A stretch of DNA of 64,000 nucleotides, taken from positions 429,001 through 493,000 of the forward strand of contig WPIO01000100.1 of the NCBI GenBank assembly GCA_009760855.2, written 5' to 3'. Source of the stretch: Cristatella mucedo (taxonomy: Eukaryota; Bryozoa; Phylactolaemata; Cristatellidae). A model generated the notes under the pieces. The model did not search any database. It saw nothing but the letters and a program-made list of their open reading frames with translations, and had not been told where the DNA came from. Made by a program: the position numbers and the translations under genes. Within the stretch, counting starts at the first letter, position 1, and the number at the start of each line of letters is the position of its first letter. Positions 10,955 to 25,964 of this stretch are shown piece by piece.

Positions 10955-13900
10955 ATTAGATGTATGTATGTATGTATCTCCGTCAGTAACTCCACAAAGT
11001 CATAAAGACCATGTGGGTGTTACGCAGGAGAGTTTTGTATAGCGTACTCACAGCCTAAACGGCTTTCAGTACGCATTCGGTAGCCAACAGACTTCGTCTC
11101 ACGCAACAAAGAGAAAGTGGGAAGCATAGCAAAGTCAGGAGAGCAGTTGAGGTAGTGAGTAGCATAGAAGTAGCAGTTCAGGACCGCTGAAAAAGATGCG
11201 CCATAGTCGGCAGTTGGAGAGTAGTTGTCGTTGCGTAAGAATTGTGGAAGCGAGTTCCACAGTCTAGGACCTGCAGAGCTAAAGCTTCTGTCGCCAACTG
11301 TCTTTAAGCGGAGGAATGGGACAGCTAATTTATTGTCACACAGGACCTGAGGGCGCGAACAGGCTGAAACTGATGCAGCAGTTCAGCTAGGTACGAAGGA
11401 GCCAAGCCGTGGCGGGCCCTGTGGGTCAGCGTAAGAACTTTGCTCTGTATCCTTTGCTCAACCGGCAACCATCCTAGCTCTTTCAGCAGAGGTGACACGT
11501 GCTCAAACCGCTGGGACTTGAAGACCAGCCTTACAGCCATATTCATAGTCCGCTGTAGTGGTATAATGGCTTTCTTTGGCAGCCCAGCCAAAAGGGAATT
11601 ACAATAATCAAGCCGAGACAGAACTAAAGAGCTAGTTAAATTTTTTACAAGCCACTGTGGGAGACAGCTTCTAATCTTGGATAGGGATCGTATGTGATGG
11701 CTAACTGTAGAGCCAGTCTTCTGAATGAAGCTTTTGAAATTGCGGCAGCTGTCGAACACGACACCAAGATTACGAGCACGTGGTGAAGGTCGCAAAATAG
11801 CATCACCTATTAGAACAGCAAAGCCTTTTAATCCAGACACACGCTTAGGGTGTCCTATGAGAAGCAGTTCGGTTTTATCATCATTTAATTTCAGGAAGTT
11901 TTCCAACATCCAGGATCTAATATCGGCAAGGCAAGCATTCAGTTTCTCAGTTGCTGCAGCAGATTCCGACGGTTTAAATGACAAATACAACTGGGTGTCG
12001 TCAGCATAGAAGTGATATCCTATTCCATGGGCCTTAATCACGTTTCCCAGAGGTTGTGGATAAATGGAGAACAGCAAGGGACCGAGTACAGACCCTTGAG
12101 GGACTCCACAGGTGACCCTTCTCATGTCTGAGACTTGAACCCCACACGACACGGATTGAACACGATCAGACAAGTATGATTTTAAACCACGCCAGTGCTT
12201 CGTCTGCCAGACCGATCGTTGTTCTCAATTGTTCAAGCAGAACTTCGTGATCAATGGTGTCGAAAGCAGCAGACAGATCTAGCAGAGCTAGGGCAGTGAC
12301 ATTCCCGTCGTCGTTGCCACGTAGAATGTCATTGTTAACACGGGGGAGACCAGTTTCAGTAGAGTGCTGCCTCTTGAACCCTGATTGAAATGTTTCTGAC
12401 ATTCCATTATTTTCAATATGTTTAACCAGCTGCTTAGCAACAATTTTTTTAAGAATCTTTGATAAGAACGGAAGAAGGGAAACTGGACGATAGTTTGCAA
12501 GGACCTCTGTGTCTAATCCAGGCTTTTTAAGAATAGGTCTAACGATTGCCGATTTGAAGGACTTGGGGACGACTCCTTTTTCCCAAAGAAGCATTACAAA
12601 TCTTGGTTATGGCAGGGCTAAGTTGGTTTGCAAGTGAAGACCACGGAGATGAAGGTATAGGGTCTTCAGGAGACGAGCTCTTTTTGCTAGACCTTATTAA
12701 GGCAGCCACATCACAGGCAGAAACATCGGAGAACCTTTTAAGGAAGGTCACAGGTTGAGGAACAGCGATTGCTTTGTTCGGAGGGGGCTTAATGGAGGCA
12801 CGAATGTGCACAATTTTTTCAGTAAAGAAGGCTGAAAACTTTTCGGCTGAGCCCTTAATATTTGGAGAGTCAGACGTCACAGCATTGGCCAGTAAATGGT
12901 TTACTGTCTTATAAATCTGTTTAGTGTCCGACTGGCAGGAATTCAGCTTTCTAATGAAAAAAGAAGCCCAGGCTTCTTAAGCTTTCGGGTTTAAACTTGA
13001 AGGAAGTCTTTAAAATTGACTAGATCTGCCTCAGACCTCGATTTCTTGAAACGACGTTCTAGCCTGCGCTTAACCCGGCGCATCTTAAGGGGTTTTTTTG
13101 TAAATCGAAAGGAATCTCGACGACTTTGAACACGGATAGAGCAAACGGGAGCATGCTTGTCAAGAGCAGTCCTGAGTGTCATGTTTATCGCATCAGTGAG
13201 GGTATCGAGGCTTCCGGTCGAGTCTGAATGCAGATCAAGAAGGCCTGCATCACAAACAGATTTCAAAAACTTGTCCGTGTCAATGCTTTGTAAGTTACGT
13301 CGTTTGGCAAATTCGACATTGCCCTGTACGTACGAGGTAGCAGGAACAGTAAACGAGACCGAACAATGATCTGAGAGGGTCAGTGGGCACACCACAAAGT
13401 CAGTGGGGAGGACATCCTTTAGTGATCACGAGATCTAGAATGTGGCCACCGACGTGGGTGCTATGATTAACGTGTTGGGCCAAACCAAAATTCTCCAGTC
13501 AATAAATGAACGGACCTGGCTGTTGCTAGGGTTGTCAACGTGAATATTGAAGTCTCCTACAATCAGTAACGGCCTGTCACACACAAATATTTTAGCGAGG
13601 AGCTCTGAAAACTCCTTTATAAACAAGTTTAGACAGCCAGAAGGAGGCCGGTATATCGCAACGGTGAGAGGCATTGTCTTTGATGAAGACCTGATAGCAA
13701 CCGATTCAAACGATGACCCATGCGAGAAACTGCACATTTTATAGCCAAACGATTCGCGAACAACAATTGCAACCCCGCCACCAACCTTGTCAGAACGCAT
13801 GGACTAATAGAATGAGAACCCGGGTGGGGTGGTCTCGGAAATACAGCTACTGGAACAAGGCGTCATCCAGGTTTCGGTAAGCAGAAATGCATCTAGCTTC

Positions 13901-14280
13901 TCCTGGACCACTGATCGCTAATAAGTAACCCCTTGGTTTTTAGCGAGCGGATATTTAGTAGGCGGAATTTAAGAGGCTGTCCAACAACTGGGCGACGGCG
14001 ATGAAGTGGCTCATATTCTCTACCGTTTGCGTCCGGCCCGGCGGACGCTGGCTCTTCGAATTTGAATTGGACCTTGGTAACGGCCGTCGGACGACGTTTC
14101 ACAACGTGCTGGGCTACGGCGGGTGGGCTACTACCGCAACAAGTACTATTTAGCGCTTTAAACTTACGAGTCGTAGGTTTGATAGCCGAGCTGTTGATAG
14201 GGTGAACGCAGGATGCAGGAAGGTTCTCACTGACCCGCCAGTAGGTATCGACTAATGGCGACATCGCATCTTATGCTAGG
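10955..14280 (-). mobile_element. LINE-B, nearly full-length L2/CR1-like non-LTR retrotransposon, decayed
   Basis: This minus-strand element moves through an RNA intermediate by target-primed reverse transcription (family knowledge). Reading from 14264 downwards: a linker ending FRLLNIRSLKTKG marks the start of the apurinic-type endonuclease; the endonuclease core (GVAIVVRESFG, YRPPSG, LLIVGDFNIHVD) lies at 13800-13435; reverse transcriptase with [29 protein letters not shown] and [11 protein letters not shown] lies at about 12590-11960; the C-terminal [10 protein letters not shown] region ends near 11325. A 3' UTR follows, ending at 10955 in a short ATAC-type repeat. At least four frameshifts or stops break the reading frame. 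No ORF1 is evident upstream. It is the longest retroelement in the window and the reference for the LINE-B fragments listed here. Confidence 0.93.
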
Positions 14281-14371
14281 CAGGTCCTGTTTTGTGTAGC
14301 ATATCCGAGGACAGCTCATAAATAGTCCCAGCGAGGATAACCTCACTAACACTGACCCTGTCTATTTAAAT

Positions 14372-14476
14372 ATGGAACCACTGTTCCCGTTCCGGCGTGC
14401 TTGCCCAATTTGTGAAAATAGGTCTGGAGGCAATGGCAGCTGCCGCTACTGCTTCCAGACTGGGTCAACACAGTAG
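14372..14476 (+). CDS. Small ORF with CX2C-X9-CX2C motif
   Basis: A 34-residue frame with ATG at 14372. CPICENRSGGNGSCRYC spans two CxxC knuckles, a zinc-binding pattern. An AT-rich TATTTAAATA lies just upstream. It could be a true micro-protein, an isolated zinc-finger exon, or chance. No family identified. Confidence 0.2.
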   Translation: MEPLFPFRRACPICENRSGGNGSCRYCFQTGSTQ

Positions 14477-14479
14477 TGT

Positions 14480-16835
<2,356 letters not shown>

Positions 16836-16839
16836 TGTA

Positions 16840-16978
16840 CCATGCATGGCGGGTATTTGTTTATCGAGCATGATATTAATCGCCATTCAAACGCGTTTCC
16901 TTCGCACCAAATTTAAAACTCCTAGAAAGGGATTGAGTTCTCTGAGGGCACTTTATCAAGTGCATTACTATTATTCTT
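16840..16978 (+). mobile_element. LINE-A 3' end
   Basis: TTATCGAGCATGATATTAATCGCCATT, then the terminal hairpin and TGCATTACTATTATT. Confidence 0.82.
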
Positions 16979-17299
16979 ATGGCGAACTCGCTTGCAGCTG
17001 ATAACTTTCACAGGTCTTCTGATATGAGACCATCAATAGTAGGACAAGAAGTAACTGGTGCTCCACTAGAAATAGAGCAAACGGGTTCGTCGACACATCC
17101 GCAACACTTAGCTGCTGACGAAGGTTTTTCAAGGTAAAATACCTTTTGAACGATCGATGAATTTAAATAAAAAGTGTACATCTAATAATATCAATTACAT
17201 TAAATACCAACTGCAATACCGTTGTCCTTATAGAGGGTAAATTCGGAATCCATGCTATCAATGCCCACGTAAAGGCTGAGTTAACCATTTACAGTTTCG

Positions 17300-17465
17300 G
17301 TGAAAATGAAACAAATAATTCATTTATATAGCGCCCTAAGAGAACTTAATCTCTAGTAAGACGCTTCACATATGCTTTTGGGCTCGAGCCACGACCTTTC
17401 CAGACCTTGGTCGGCGCGAGCAACTTAACCGCTGGACCAAACCAGTTCTACCAGTTAGAATTCAC
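17300..17465 (-). mobile_element. SINE2 copy
   Basis: Read on the minus strand, a tRNA-like head (GGTCCAGCGGTTAAG, B box GGCTCGAGCC) is followed by the LINE-A hairpin tail. Confidence 0.82.
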
Positions 17466-18360
17466 GTATTATTTGACACGCCGATTTAATAATGCATTTC
17501 TCTTTGAGAATGTCATTACCTTTGATGAGCATTTTAATCTGGACAGGAGGATAATTCTATTGCGAGTATATCGGCTGTAAAAGCATTACAGTCACAGCCA
17601 CAGTTCTCACATCATTTTAACAGTGACTCAGTCAGGTAAAGGAGAGTCCTCTAATAAAATGAAGATAATAAATCTCCCTTCCAAAAAAGCATTTATTTTC
17701 CTTTGAGCCTCATCTTTTTTAACGTGCAGACATGTCTGCTCGGTCAGAAATCAAAACTAAGATGTTCCTCCAGTATACTTTAAAGTTAACTCCATAATTG
17801 GATTGCAGCAACAAAATTATAGGCATTAGCTTGGCACTACCAAGTCAAAATATCGGTCTTCAGAATAGCTCATACAATTGGCTCGTGGATACTAAGAGCC
17901 TAGCGAACTTATCGACGATTCCCAATAGTTTATTCAGCCACATAATACCCGAACTTTCGGAGCTATGACTGGGTCGTGCGGTGCAAGCATCTTACCACAA
18001 GCCTAAGCAAGCATGTTACTCATGCTCTGTTATTAATCAAACTAATCATTCACTTAAGATTTGCAATTTTAAGTGGTAAGCTACACTTTTAGTTACAAAA
18101 ACAATTATAAAGAAGCAGATTTTGATTTACTGGCGTGTGCTTTTTAACATTTCTTGAGTGCTTAAACTATGTGGATGAATTTAAAGCGGAAATTAGTCGT
18201 TTAGTAATAGCTAATAAATCTAAAAGTTCTTCAGGATTAATCTATAGTTTTCATTAAATGGCAAACATATTACCATATTAACACAATCGAATCAAGCATC
18301 AGAAAACTCAATTGAATAATGCATCTCAAATCAGCAGAATACTTTTATTTTAATGTTCTT
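17466..18360. other. AT-rich unassigned sequence
   Basis: A short LINE-A-like stretch at about 18010-18050 (CATGTTACTCATG). Nothing else recognised. Confidence 0.35.
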
Positions 18361-18490
18361 TTACTTCAAGTATAGTTCTTTTGTCAGTTGATTCATGATC
18401 GATGGCACCATCACTGCATTTGGATTTTGTGACATAAGGTAAGCAACCCTCAAAAGCATGTGTTGAAGCTCCATGGTAGGTGCAAAATAG
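18361..18490 (-). CDS. Candidate terminal exon, unknown gene
   Basis: Read from an acceptor (CAAGTCTTCAG) at 18490, 42 codons run to a TAA at 18361 (YFAPTMELQHMLLRVAYLM, ending TKELYLK), with AATAAA on the same strand at 18344-18349. The composition looks protein-like. No homology recognised. An overlapping frame is also open, so chance is a real alternative. Confidence 0.25.
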
Positions 18491-18499
18491 CTGAAGACT

Positions 18500-20030
18500 T
18501 GACAAAGCGTCCGAAGGAAACTGATCCTCTCTCATCATGATTATACGCGCAATAATCTGCAAAAAGCGACTCACGACTTTACCTGAATTTTGAAGCCTCA
18601 AAATAGCTGTTCAAAATTTTGGCAGAGTTTCTCCCGATTCGGTTATTCAAAACTCGCACAAAACAAATGAATATAAACTTACCCTCAAGAGTAGAATAGG
18701 CTACAAGAATTTAGCATTCCTTGTGCTCCGGATTGGCATCTACTTTGACTTTAGGTGGCTTCTGTATTATTTTAGTAGACTTTACGGGCTTCGTGCATGT
18801 CATACCCACCTGGTTGCCACGACATCCCTATTATTGTAAAGTAAGACGAAAACGATCCATATCCATGGGTGCACACGCTAAAGATAGGCTGCTCATTAGC
18901 CAACTGGAAATTCTCCAAACGTTGTACAGCTTTGTTATAGATCGTGGCACTAAAGCAACTGCAACATTGCAATATAAGGAGACTACTTGAATTCTTAGAT
19001 TATCTTAGCGAAGTCTGTCAGTCAATAACTTTATATTGGCAACCGAGTTTGAGAAAATAGCACTGCGTGAGTTACCACTGAGTTACTGGTTTGATTGTAA
19101 TAATACTAAATTTGCATGAAGGGCTGTTTCTGATATCCCCAAAACGATCACCCTGCAAAAACACATTAGTCACAGTATATACCAGAGTTTACCGAAACGC
19201 CTTGAAAGTCAGTCCTATAGTCAGATTCATTCTAAAAATCTTCTGCATACCTTCTAAGCGTGTTTATTATTGGTATGGCTGAGGCTCGCTTACTTAGACT
19301 GAAGATGGTCCAGCATTGGCTAACTTACTTCCATAACTACTTCCAAAACAAGACATTTAGCTAGAATGCTTTCCATTAAAAGTCAATAGCCACAATCGAT
19401 TTGACTTATAGACCTTCAAATTTCTCCCGTTGTGCCAGACATTATTTTCAAAATCATTTAATTCTAACTACAACTTAAGATTTAGTCGCCAGCACTCAAT
19501 ATCACACACTTCTCCGAGTTATTAGCAGTTTTTAATGCACTAGCGTCAAAGTTCTCGGATGCCCGAAGTATAAGGTGAGAATCACAAAAGTCTAAAATCA
19601 TCAAAGTGGACTAGAAACCGCCAAGATGCATCGCTAATTCCAAATACTGGATTACATCAGTGATGTCCTGCACCTCTGTGGGTTCTCAATAAGTGACACT
19701 CGTTATATACTTTAAGTTTAGTTATTTTTTTATTAAATGTAAGGTCGTGGACAATGATCTATTCTTCGAAGAATAGCTTGTTGTTTTTAAATAAATTCTG
19801 TAATAATATCTCTTTATGTTAACGCGGCACAAGAACTTTTTACTTAGCCGTATGTAAGTCTAATAGTTGGAGCATTACGATTAGTTCTGCCCGTTAATGA
19901 GTCACCTTATCTAAATTGTCTCCCTTTACAGGAAACTTAAAGGCATCAGTTCAAGTAACCTCATCCAAGATTAGAGGATGAATCCATAAAATAACCTAAT
20001 AGTCCGTAGAAATCATCACAGGAATCAATG
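18500..20030. other. AT-rich unassigned sequence
   Basis: No repeat recognised. A 38-codon minus-strand frame (about 18835-18718) ends in a lysine-rich stretch, but nothing identifies it. Confidence 0.35.
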
Positions 20031-20034
20031 AAGT

Positions 20035-20165
20035 ATGGGGCATCTCAGGGCTCTGCGCTTGGTCCACATATCTTCACAGTTAAGACCATCCTGCTTGCCG
20101 ACTCTATTACAAAGTGAAATATAAGCTTTCACTTCTATGCTGATGTTACTTTTTTTTACACGTTC
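20035..20165 (+). mobile_element. Ancient LINE reverse transcriptase fragment
   Basis: In-frame remnants of the catalytic region: SQGSALGP then about 30 codons later FHFYADVT, equal in spacing to [10 protein letters not shown]...FHFYADDTQ of LINE-A. One stop codon lies between them and an Asp of the catalytic YADD is lost. Much older than the other copies. Confidence 0.7.
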
Positions 20166-20169
20166 TTTT

Positions 20170-22770
20170 ATTCATACAAGCCGTTTAAAAGTTTCAAGCA
20201 ATACGTTTATAAGTCTCTAATTAGCGTCATTACATCCCTTTACTACTCTTAGAGAAGCAATTCTTGTCCCTGAATGGGAAATACACCCACATAAACTGAA
20301 ATGCAGCATGTTATTAAGATCATTAGCATCCTTAGCTTTCATAGCAAACAAATAATCACCATTCAAACGTAAGACTAATTCGAATTAAAAAACCAGTTTC
20401 TTAAGATAAGCAACTAAATCATAAAAATACCTGAGTAATCTAATGCTTTTTTTTAAATTGCCTGATCACAGTCCATCCTGCACCTTCTTTTAGTCAAAAG
20501 GTTTGTGTTATACCTCCATTACCTGTGAAATAATGTTATGCAAAAGATACCCTTCTGTCTTTTCTTAAATATATTTTCTTCAATATAAGGTCATGACGTT
20601 TGCTTATTAAACGCCAAGAGTCAGCAGTAATACTGCTTTTGTTTGATAATGGAAAGGCATTCCAATGGCTCTATACTGAAATGATTATTTTAAATACAAC
20701 TTCTAGAACCTAAAAACTTACTATCATAAACCTAAATAATGAAAATTACTCACCATTATAATCGTGTGTTTTACTTCCCGACTACTCCTGAAGCGATTGA
20801 AACTGAGTGTAGCCAAGTCAATTTTGCTTTCAATGTCCGATGCAGGAAAATGTATCATAAGTCCGTAGGCTTAGAGCTTATAGTTTATAAAGTTAAGTCT
20901 GCACCAAGGAAAAATTATAAAAGTTTTGAAAATACTTATTATTGTTGTGAAAAATCGAGTACCAGTCTAAGTTTACGAAATTCCTTCGTCAGAGCCGGGT
21001 ATCAGATCCGTACTGAATTTTGAAAACTGATCAGTCAAGCTTACTGTAGTGCCGACAGCTCATGATAGCTACTCTTTAAATAAAAAAAATTATTACACGT
21101 ATATATCTTACATAGTAATATAGTATGCACTTCTAAGTCAGGAAATAACCGGTAATTATCTGTTTACAATTAGATGGGTTTACATTCAATTACTGTGATC
21201 CTTATAGTGTTCCATCCTGACAGAAATATTTTCTACCTTTGATGCCAGATCGTAATGGCTGCTCTTCGACAAATACCTTTACTGTGTAAAGTTTTTTATT
21301 TCTAATAATCCGTTATGCAATGTTGATTTTGAGTATGTTGAGCAATTGCGAATTAGTTTCGTTGAAGGCTTAGATTCGATCACAGCCCTCCTGGTCGGTA
21401 GCATTCTATCCTGATAAAAAAAAATCAGTCAACTATTGTCTGGGTTGGTAAAACATACGCAGCTTCTCAACTCTGTCACTACAATCAAAACTTAGCAGCT
21501 ACATAAGTTCTGGTCTTTGACAATGCTTGACCGACACATGGAGCAGCGCCGAGAAACACGGCTCAATAGAATATCGTGCAATGCATGCAATAATTCAGTC
21601 GGCAGCTGAGCTCGACAGCGGTTCGTGCACACTTGATGTCTCTAAATTTAAGAGAAACAATTCAGTCGCATAAGCCTGAAGTCAAACCTAATCGAAAGCA
21701 CCTATATTTAAATCACATGACAGTGCAGTAGGTACTACAAGACTAATGGTCACATCGAGATTCACCTGCATAACCTTATTAACTACTGCTGATTTTCTGA
21801 AATACATGGAGTCTGCAGTATTGGTATAGGGTGAATTGGGATCCTAGTAGGATTCACACTAATACAAATATTAATAATTATGCAATACTGATGCATCAAA
21901 ACATTTAAGAAAAAGTAATGCTACTAACTTATAATTACGTTGTCGTGCATAGCTTGAATCCAATTTTCCTCATGCTGTTTTCACGATAGTGCAAACGTGC
22001 AAGCATATAGCTGTAATTAGCTTCTGACTATGCGTTTTGCATGCCTCCTTCAGCAATAAAATCATGTCGTCTGAGAAATGAAATGATTTTTTTCAATCTC
22101 CACTTTCTTTATTTCGCCTCTGCTTAGCCCGGCGCCACATCCCGGAATAAATTAAATGATCGAGTCTCTACCAATAGTGGTAAACACAAGGGACCACTAC
22201 AGAATATTATTGATCGAACAATTGGTAGCAAAACTGGACCTATATATAAGTGACAGTTCACTTTCGACTACTCCGACGCATTGCTAGGCAGACAGCACTG
22301 AAAACTGAACTCATCGTCTATGCTTGAGCAGGAGGAACGCGGATCGTAAAATTCCTTAATCGTGATATCAGCTAATCTGTCAACGACTTCATGTGTGCAA
22401 AGCATGGAAGCAGTCTGTTGGAGCTACACTTCATGGATGCAGTCTGTTGGAGCTACACTTCAAGGCACTGCTTCTAAACCAGTGCTTGTCGCACGACGGC
22501 ACGGACCGGAACGGATAAAAGCACAATTACTGAGGTCTAATGAATTTAGTGAGGAGCTGCCACGCTGCATTTTAAAAATATTTGCAGGACACGCACAAGT
22601 GTCTCATAAACAGCCGGCTAATGGAGCTTCCTATAAAAAATTGCTAGTTTACAATTTTCATGGACGATTTTATACCTGGCATCTGGTCAGATAGCTATTT
22701 GTTTCATAGGAGCTACATTGTTGCGATTTGGTCGAACAATTATCCACTGACGGCAACTACTATAACAATG
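20170..22770. other. AT-rich unassigned sequence
   Basis: No gene recognised. A direct repeat of GCAGTCTGTTGGAGCTACACTTCA-type sequence (about 27-bp period) is at 22410-22462. Part of 22105-22135 weakly resembles LINE-B. Confidence 0.35.
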
Positions 22771-22771
22771 A

Positions 22772-23031
22772 TAATGTAATGTATCTCCGTCAGTAACTCC
22801 ACAAAGTCATAAAGACCATGTGGGTGTTACGCAGGAGAGTTTTGTATAGCGCACTCACAGCCTAAGCGGCTTTCGGTACGCATTCGGTAGCCAACAGACT
22901 TCGTCTCACGCAACAAAGAGAAAGTGGGAAGCATAGCAGAGTCAGGAGAGCAGTTGAGGTAGTGAGTAGCATAGAAGTAGCAGTTCAGGACCGCTGAAAA
23001 AGATGTGCCATAGTCGGCAGTTGGAGAATTC
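22772..23031 (-). mobile_element. LINE-B 3' end
   Basis: Close match to the 3' UTR of the long LINE-B copy. It ends at a junction with a LINE-A tail at 23032. Confidence 0.9.
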
Positions 23032-23530
23032 ACTTGATAAAGCGCCCTCAGAGAACTTAATCTCTCTCTAGGCGCTTTACATTTGCTGTAAAGTGAAATG
23101 CAATTGAATGGTAAGTAAAATCATGCTTGATAAACAAACGAAATGGTTATATGGTTAGGGGTGACATGCACAGGGTCAGCATGCAAATGTGTTTAGTGGC
23201 AGCATGCACAGTGTCAGCACGCATAAGCACATCAAGGACGAATCATAGTGACCCACTAAATGCTGTCCTAAATAGGTGTGTTTTTAGGTTCCTTTTAAAT
23301 GTGGTCAGGTCAGGGGATGTTCTGACGCAGGTCGGGAGGGAGTTCCAGGCTTTGGGAGCATATGAACTAAATGCACGGTCTCCAAAGCATTTAAGGTTTG
23401 TACGAGGTATTTGTAGACTGTTGGATTCCGAAAAGCGGGTGGTACTATGCTTGGCCTGATGGGGTAGTATATCTGACAGATAGGCTGGAGCCATAGAATG
23501 AAGGGACCTAAAAGTGAGCGACAAAACCTA
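23032..23530 (-). mobile_element. LINE-A 3' portion
   Basis: Minus-strand hairpin tail, 3' UTR and C-terminal frame ([32 protein letters not shown]). 5'-truncated. Confidence 0.9.
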
Positions 23531-23534
23531 CTAC

Positions 23535-24010
23535 TTAAAAGCTAGGTGCTACTGAATGAGCTGAATTGCTAACGAAAGCATACTGCAGGACGTGGAATAT
23601 CATCGCAGAGCACTTTTTGGTAATAACATTTTTACTCCTAAGTATAAAATATTTTAAGCGCATGTTGTTACAGCTTCCAAATTCCCATAGTCGTTTTAAA
23701 GGGCTGCGTCCAGTTACGTTTGCACATTTGATTTTACTTACCTGAATAAAGAAGAGCCTTTCAATTTTGGACATGATTCAACCGAGAAGATTTTCACAAG
23801 TTCAGTTATTATTAAAGTCCCATCGATTGTTGATATCGCATTATTTTGCCCGTGGCTTGAGACAGCGACGAACAAACAGTCTGTTTCCTCTGTAAGACTT
23901 TCATTGGCAACTAAACAAAGGAATTGCCGAAAACCTTTAAAGCTACTTAACTACAACCAGTATAATTTAACGCCTAAACCATTAAGCAAAAGCAGTGTTA
24001 TTCCGCGTTT
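23535..24010. other. AT-rich unassigned sequence
   Basis: Nothing recognised. Confidence 0.35.
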
Positions 24011-24011
24011 G

Positions 24012-24296
24012 CTAACCTCTTTCCAATTCAGCAGTCAGGTCTGAAGTTCTGTAATCTGGAAAATCCTTCACGGTTTTGCAGAATTTAGTAAACAGCTTCT
24101 TCAGAAGTTTTCTGTCATGTGCAGCAGCTGTAAGACATGAGGCAGCACGACCAATTGACGAACAGATTAGAGAAATATTGCCTTCCGTAAGAAGCCCATC
24201 TATATATTTTAAATTAACTGCCACATTCACAAACCAATCTAGTTGCCACTTATGCATTTGCACGAATCGCATCAGCTGAACAGTACCCTGTGTGCG
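24012..24296 (-). CDS. Candidate coding exon, unknown gene (helical, non-repetitive)
   Basis: A 95-codon minus-strand open frame in AT-rich DNA, longer than expected by chance there. It includes QLDWFVNVAVNLKYIDGLL and DRKLLKKLFTKFCKTVKDF, an amphipathic-helix pattern like HEAT or armadillo solenoids. Possible acceptors lie upstream (CTGCTGCAG near 24318) and a weak donor (GTTAGC) near its end. I could not assign a family. Confidence 0.35.
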   Translation of the reverse strand, partial: RTQGTVQLMRFVQMHKWQLDWFVNVAVNLKYIDGLLTEGNISLICSSIGRAASCLTAAAHDRKLLKKLFTKFCKTVKDFPDYRTSDLTAELERG

Positions 24297-24299
24297 GAG

Positions 24300-25340
24300 T
24301 CATTCCCAACTTGCCTGCAGCAGAGAAAACACTAGAGCAGCTGATACAATATGTAGTTGTCGACCACAGGAGAAATAGTTTGCATACACTCGTAACCATT
24401 TGTTACAATACAACTTGTTAGTAATTTATCTTTTAAATGCAGGGAGCTTATGCCGAGTGTTTCTCAAAAAATCGGACTGACTCTCAGTCAAGCATCATGC
24501 TAAGGGTTTTGTCACTGACAAGTAGATACTCATAATGAGGTACATCTTAGGAATAAAGTTATAAGCAAGAATCTAATTAGCTATCCTAACTTGATTTGAT
24601 CAACTGAGCTCAAAACCAAATTAAGATTCTTAAGCGATTCAATCACACTTCCATTACTTACGGATCTCAGCACAATGAGGTAAATTACTCACGATTCCGA
24701 TGGTGGATGGTCCGATGGTGGTCCTGCAGAAGGCAAGCTTTGTATTGACCATTACAAACTGGGCTGATAGTCATTAAGGTTCTTTTTCCGCCATATCAAT
24801 GAAGCTGTTAAATCGGCACTGACGTTTTTTTGGTGCTTCTCATGCCTGGAGTTCACTATAGACTTCAGTCATGATATCCCTTCACTCAACAAGATAAACA
24901 ATTAAGACCCCTTAGCAAATAACTTAACAGTACTAGCTAGGTGTGCGATAAGTTTCGTTCTTTTATACTTGTATTGTTTGTGCAAATTATTACCAGACAA
25001 CCTTGAAGTTATTAAAGTTTTAATGATAAATTACAAAATATATATTTGTTTCAGTTCTAAAGTTAAGTGATTAAATTATTATTAGTAGCGTTAGTATAAT
25101 TTCGGCGTAATTTAGTTTGGGAAGACGAACTAATGTAAACAGAAATTAGGAATATTATTTATATACTAGTATTATCAATAGTATGCAGAATATTTCATTT
25201 TATGAGACACTCAAGAAAGAAACCAATCCCTATTCAATAAATTAAGAATTGAGAGAATTAAAGCTATATTAGTGCAATGCACGGTATCAAGAAGGCAAAT
25301 GCAAGCAATTGATATCCTTTTTTTGCTTATTGGTGACGAA
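24300..25340. other. AT-rich unassigned sequence
   Basis: A tandem repeat of CCGATGGTGG-type sequence at about 24697-24721. No gene recognised. Confidence 0.35.
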
Positions 25341-25344
25341 TTCT

Positions 25345-25475
25345 CCTCGAAAAGGTCAAGGTGAATGTATTAGATGACCGAGGCAGTAGCTCGAGCACGG
25401 TGGCAGAAGTGAAGAGTTATATAGTCATTAGTTCCCTTTGGGTGCTACACAAATGCATTTATTTGTTTATCCCAC
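25345..25475 (+). mobile_element. SINE2 copy, diverged
   Basis: AAGGTCAAGGTGAATGTATT through CTCGAGCACGGTGG parallels the SINE2 copy at 3870-3935, followed by a decayed LINE-A tail (AGTTCCCTTTGGGTGCTACA). Confidence 0.6.
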
Positions 25476-25964
25476 AGGTGTACTACACGAGTTAACACCG
25501 CAGGCCAATGTTTGGAAAGACTTCTGCTAGTTTTATGCACTTTAAGTCAGACAAGAAGGGCAAGCAGAACAAGCAGGAGTAACAAAAAGGGCAAGATTGT
25601 TCACGATAAGATTACTGAAACAAATGACTCTATTTGGACGTGACTAACAAATTGCAAGGTCATTTAAGATAACGACAGTAGCCGGAAGCCAGTTGTAGAC
25701 TTTGTATCGCTACGAGCTGAGTTCTCGATCACCATGCAACCAGGTGCGTGGGTCGTTGGTACCGCCAGATTTTACTCGTGGTCTCAACTGTCTATAGCAC
25801 GATACGAAGAATTCTAATTGCTTCATATCCATATGCTAGAGAGAAAGGCTAAGGCGGTCTACAAGCGGTATGGCAGTCACGACTTCATGACTGTTACACC
25901 CTGCTGCAGAGTTTTGAGCCAAGTCAATGCATGGACTTCTGTGTCATGATATTTTCCCATGCAG

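Noticed and set aside
23127-23459. Plus-strand frames over LINE-A copies (also near 27900-28360, 34234-34470, 37766-38083, 56105-56287)
   Set aside because: Antisense of the LINE-A C-terminal frame. The similarity among these frames reflects the repeat, not a gene family.
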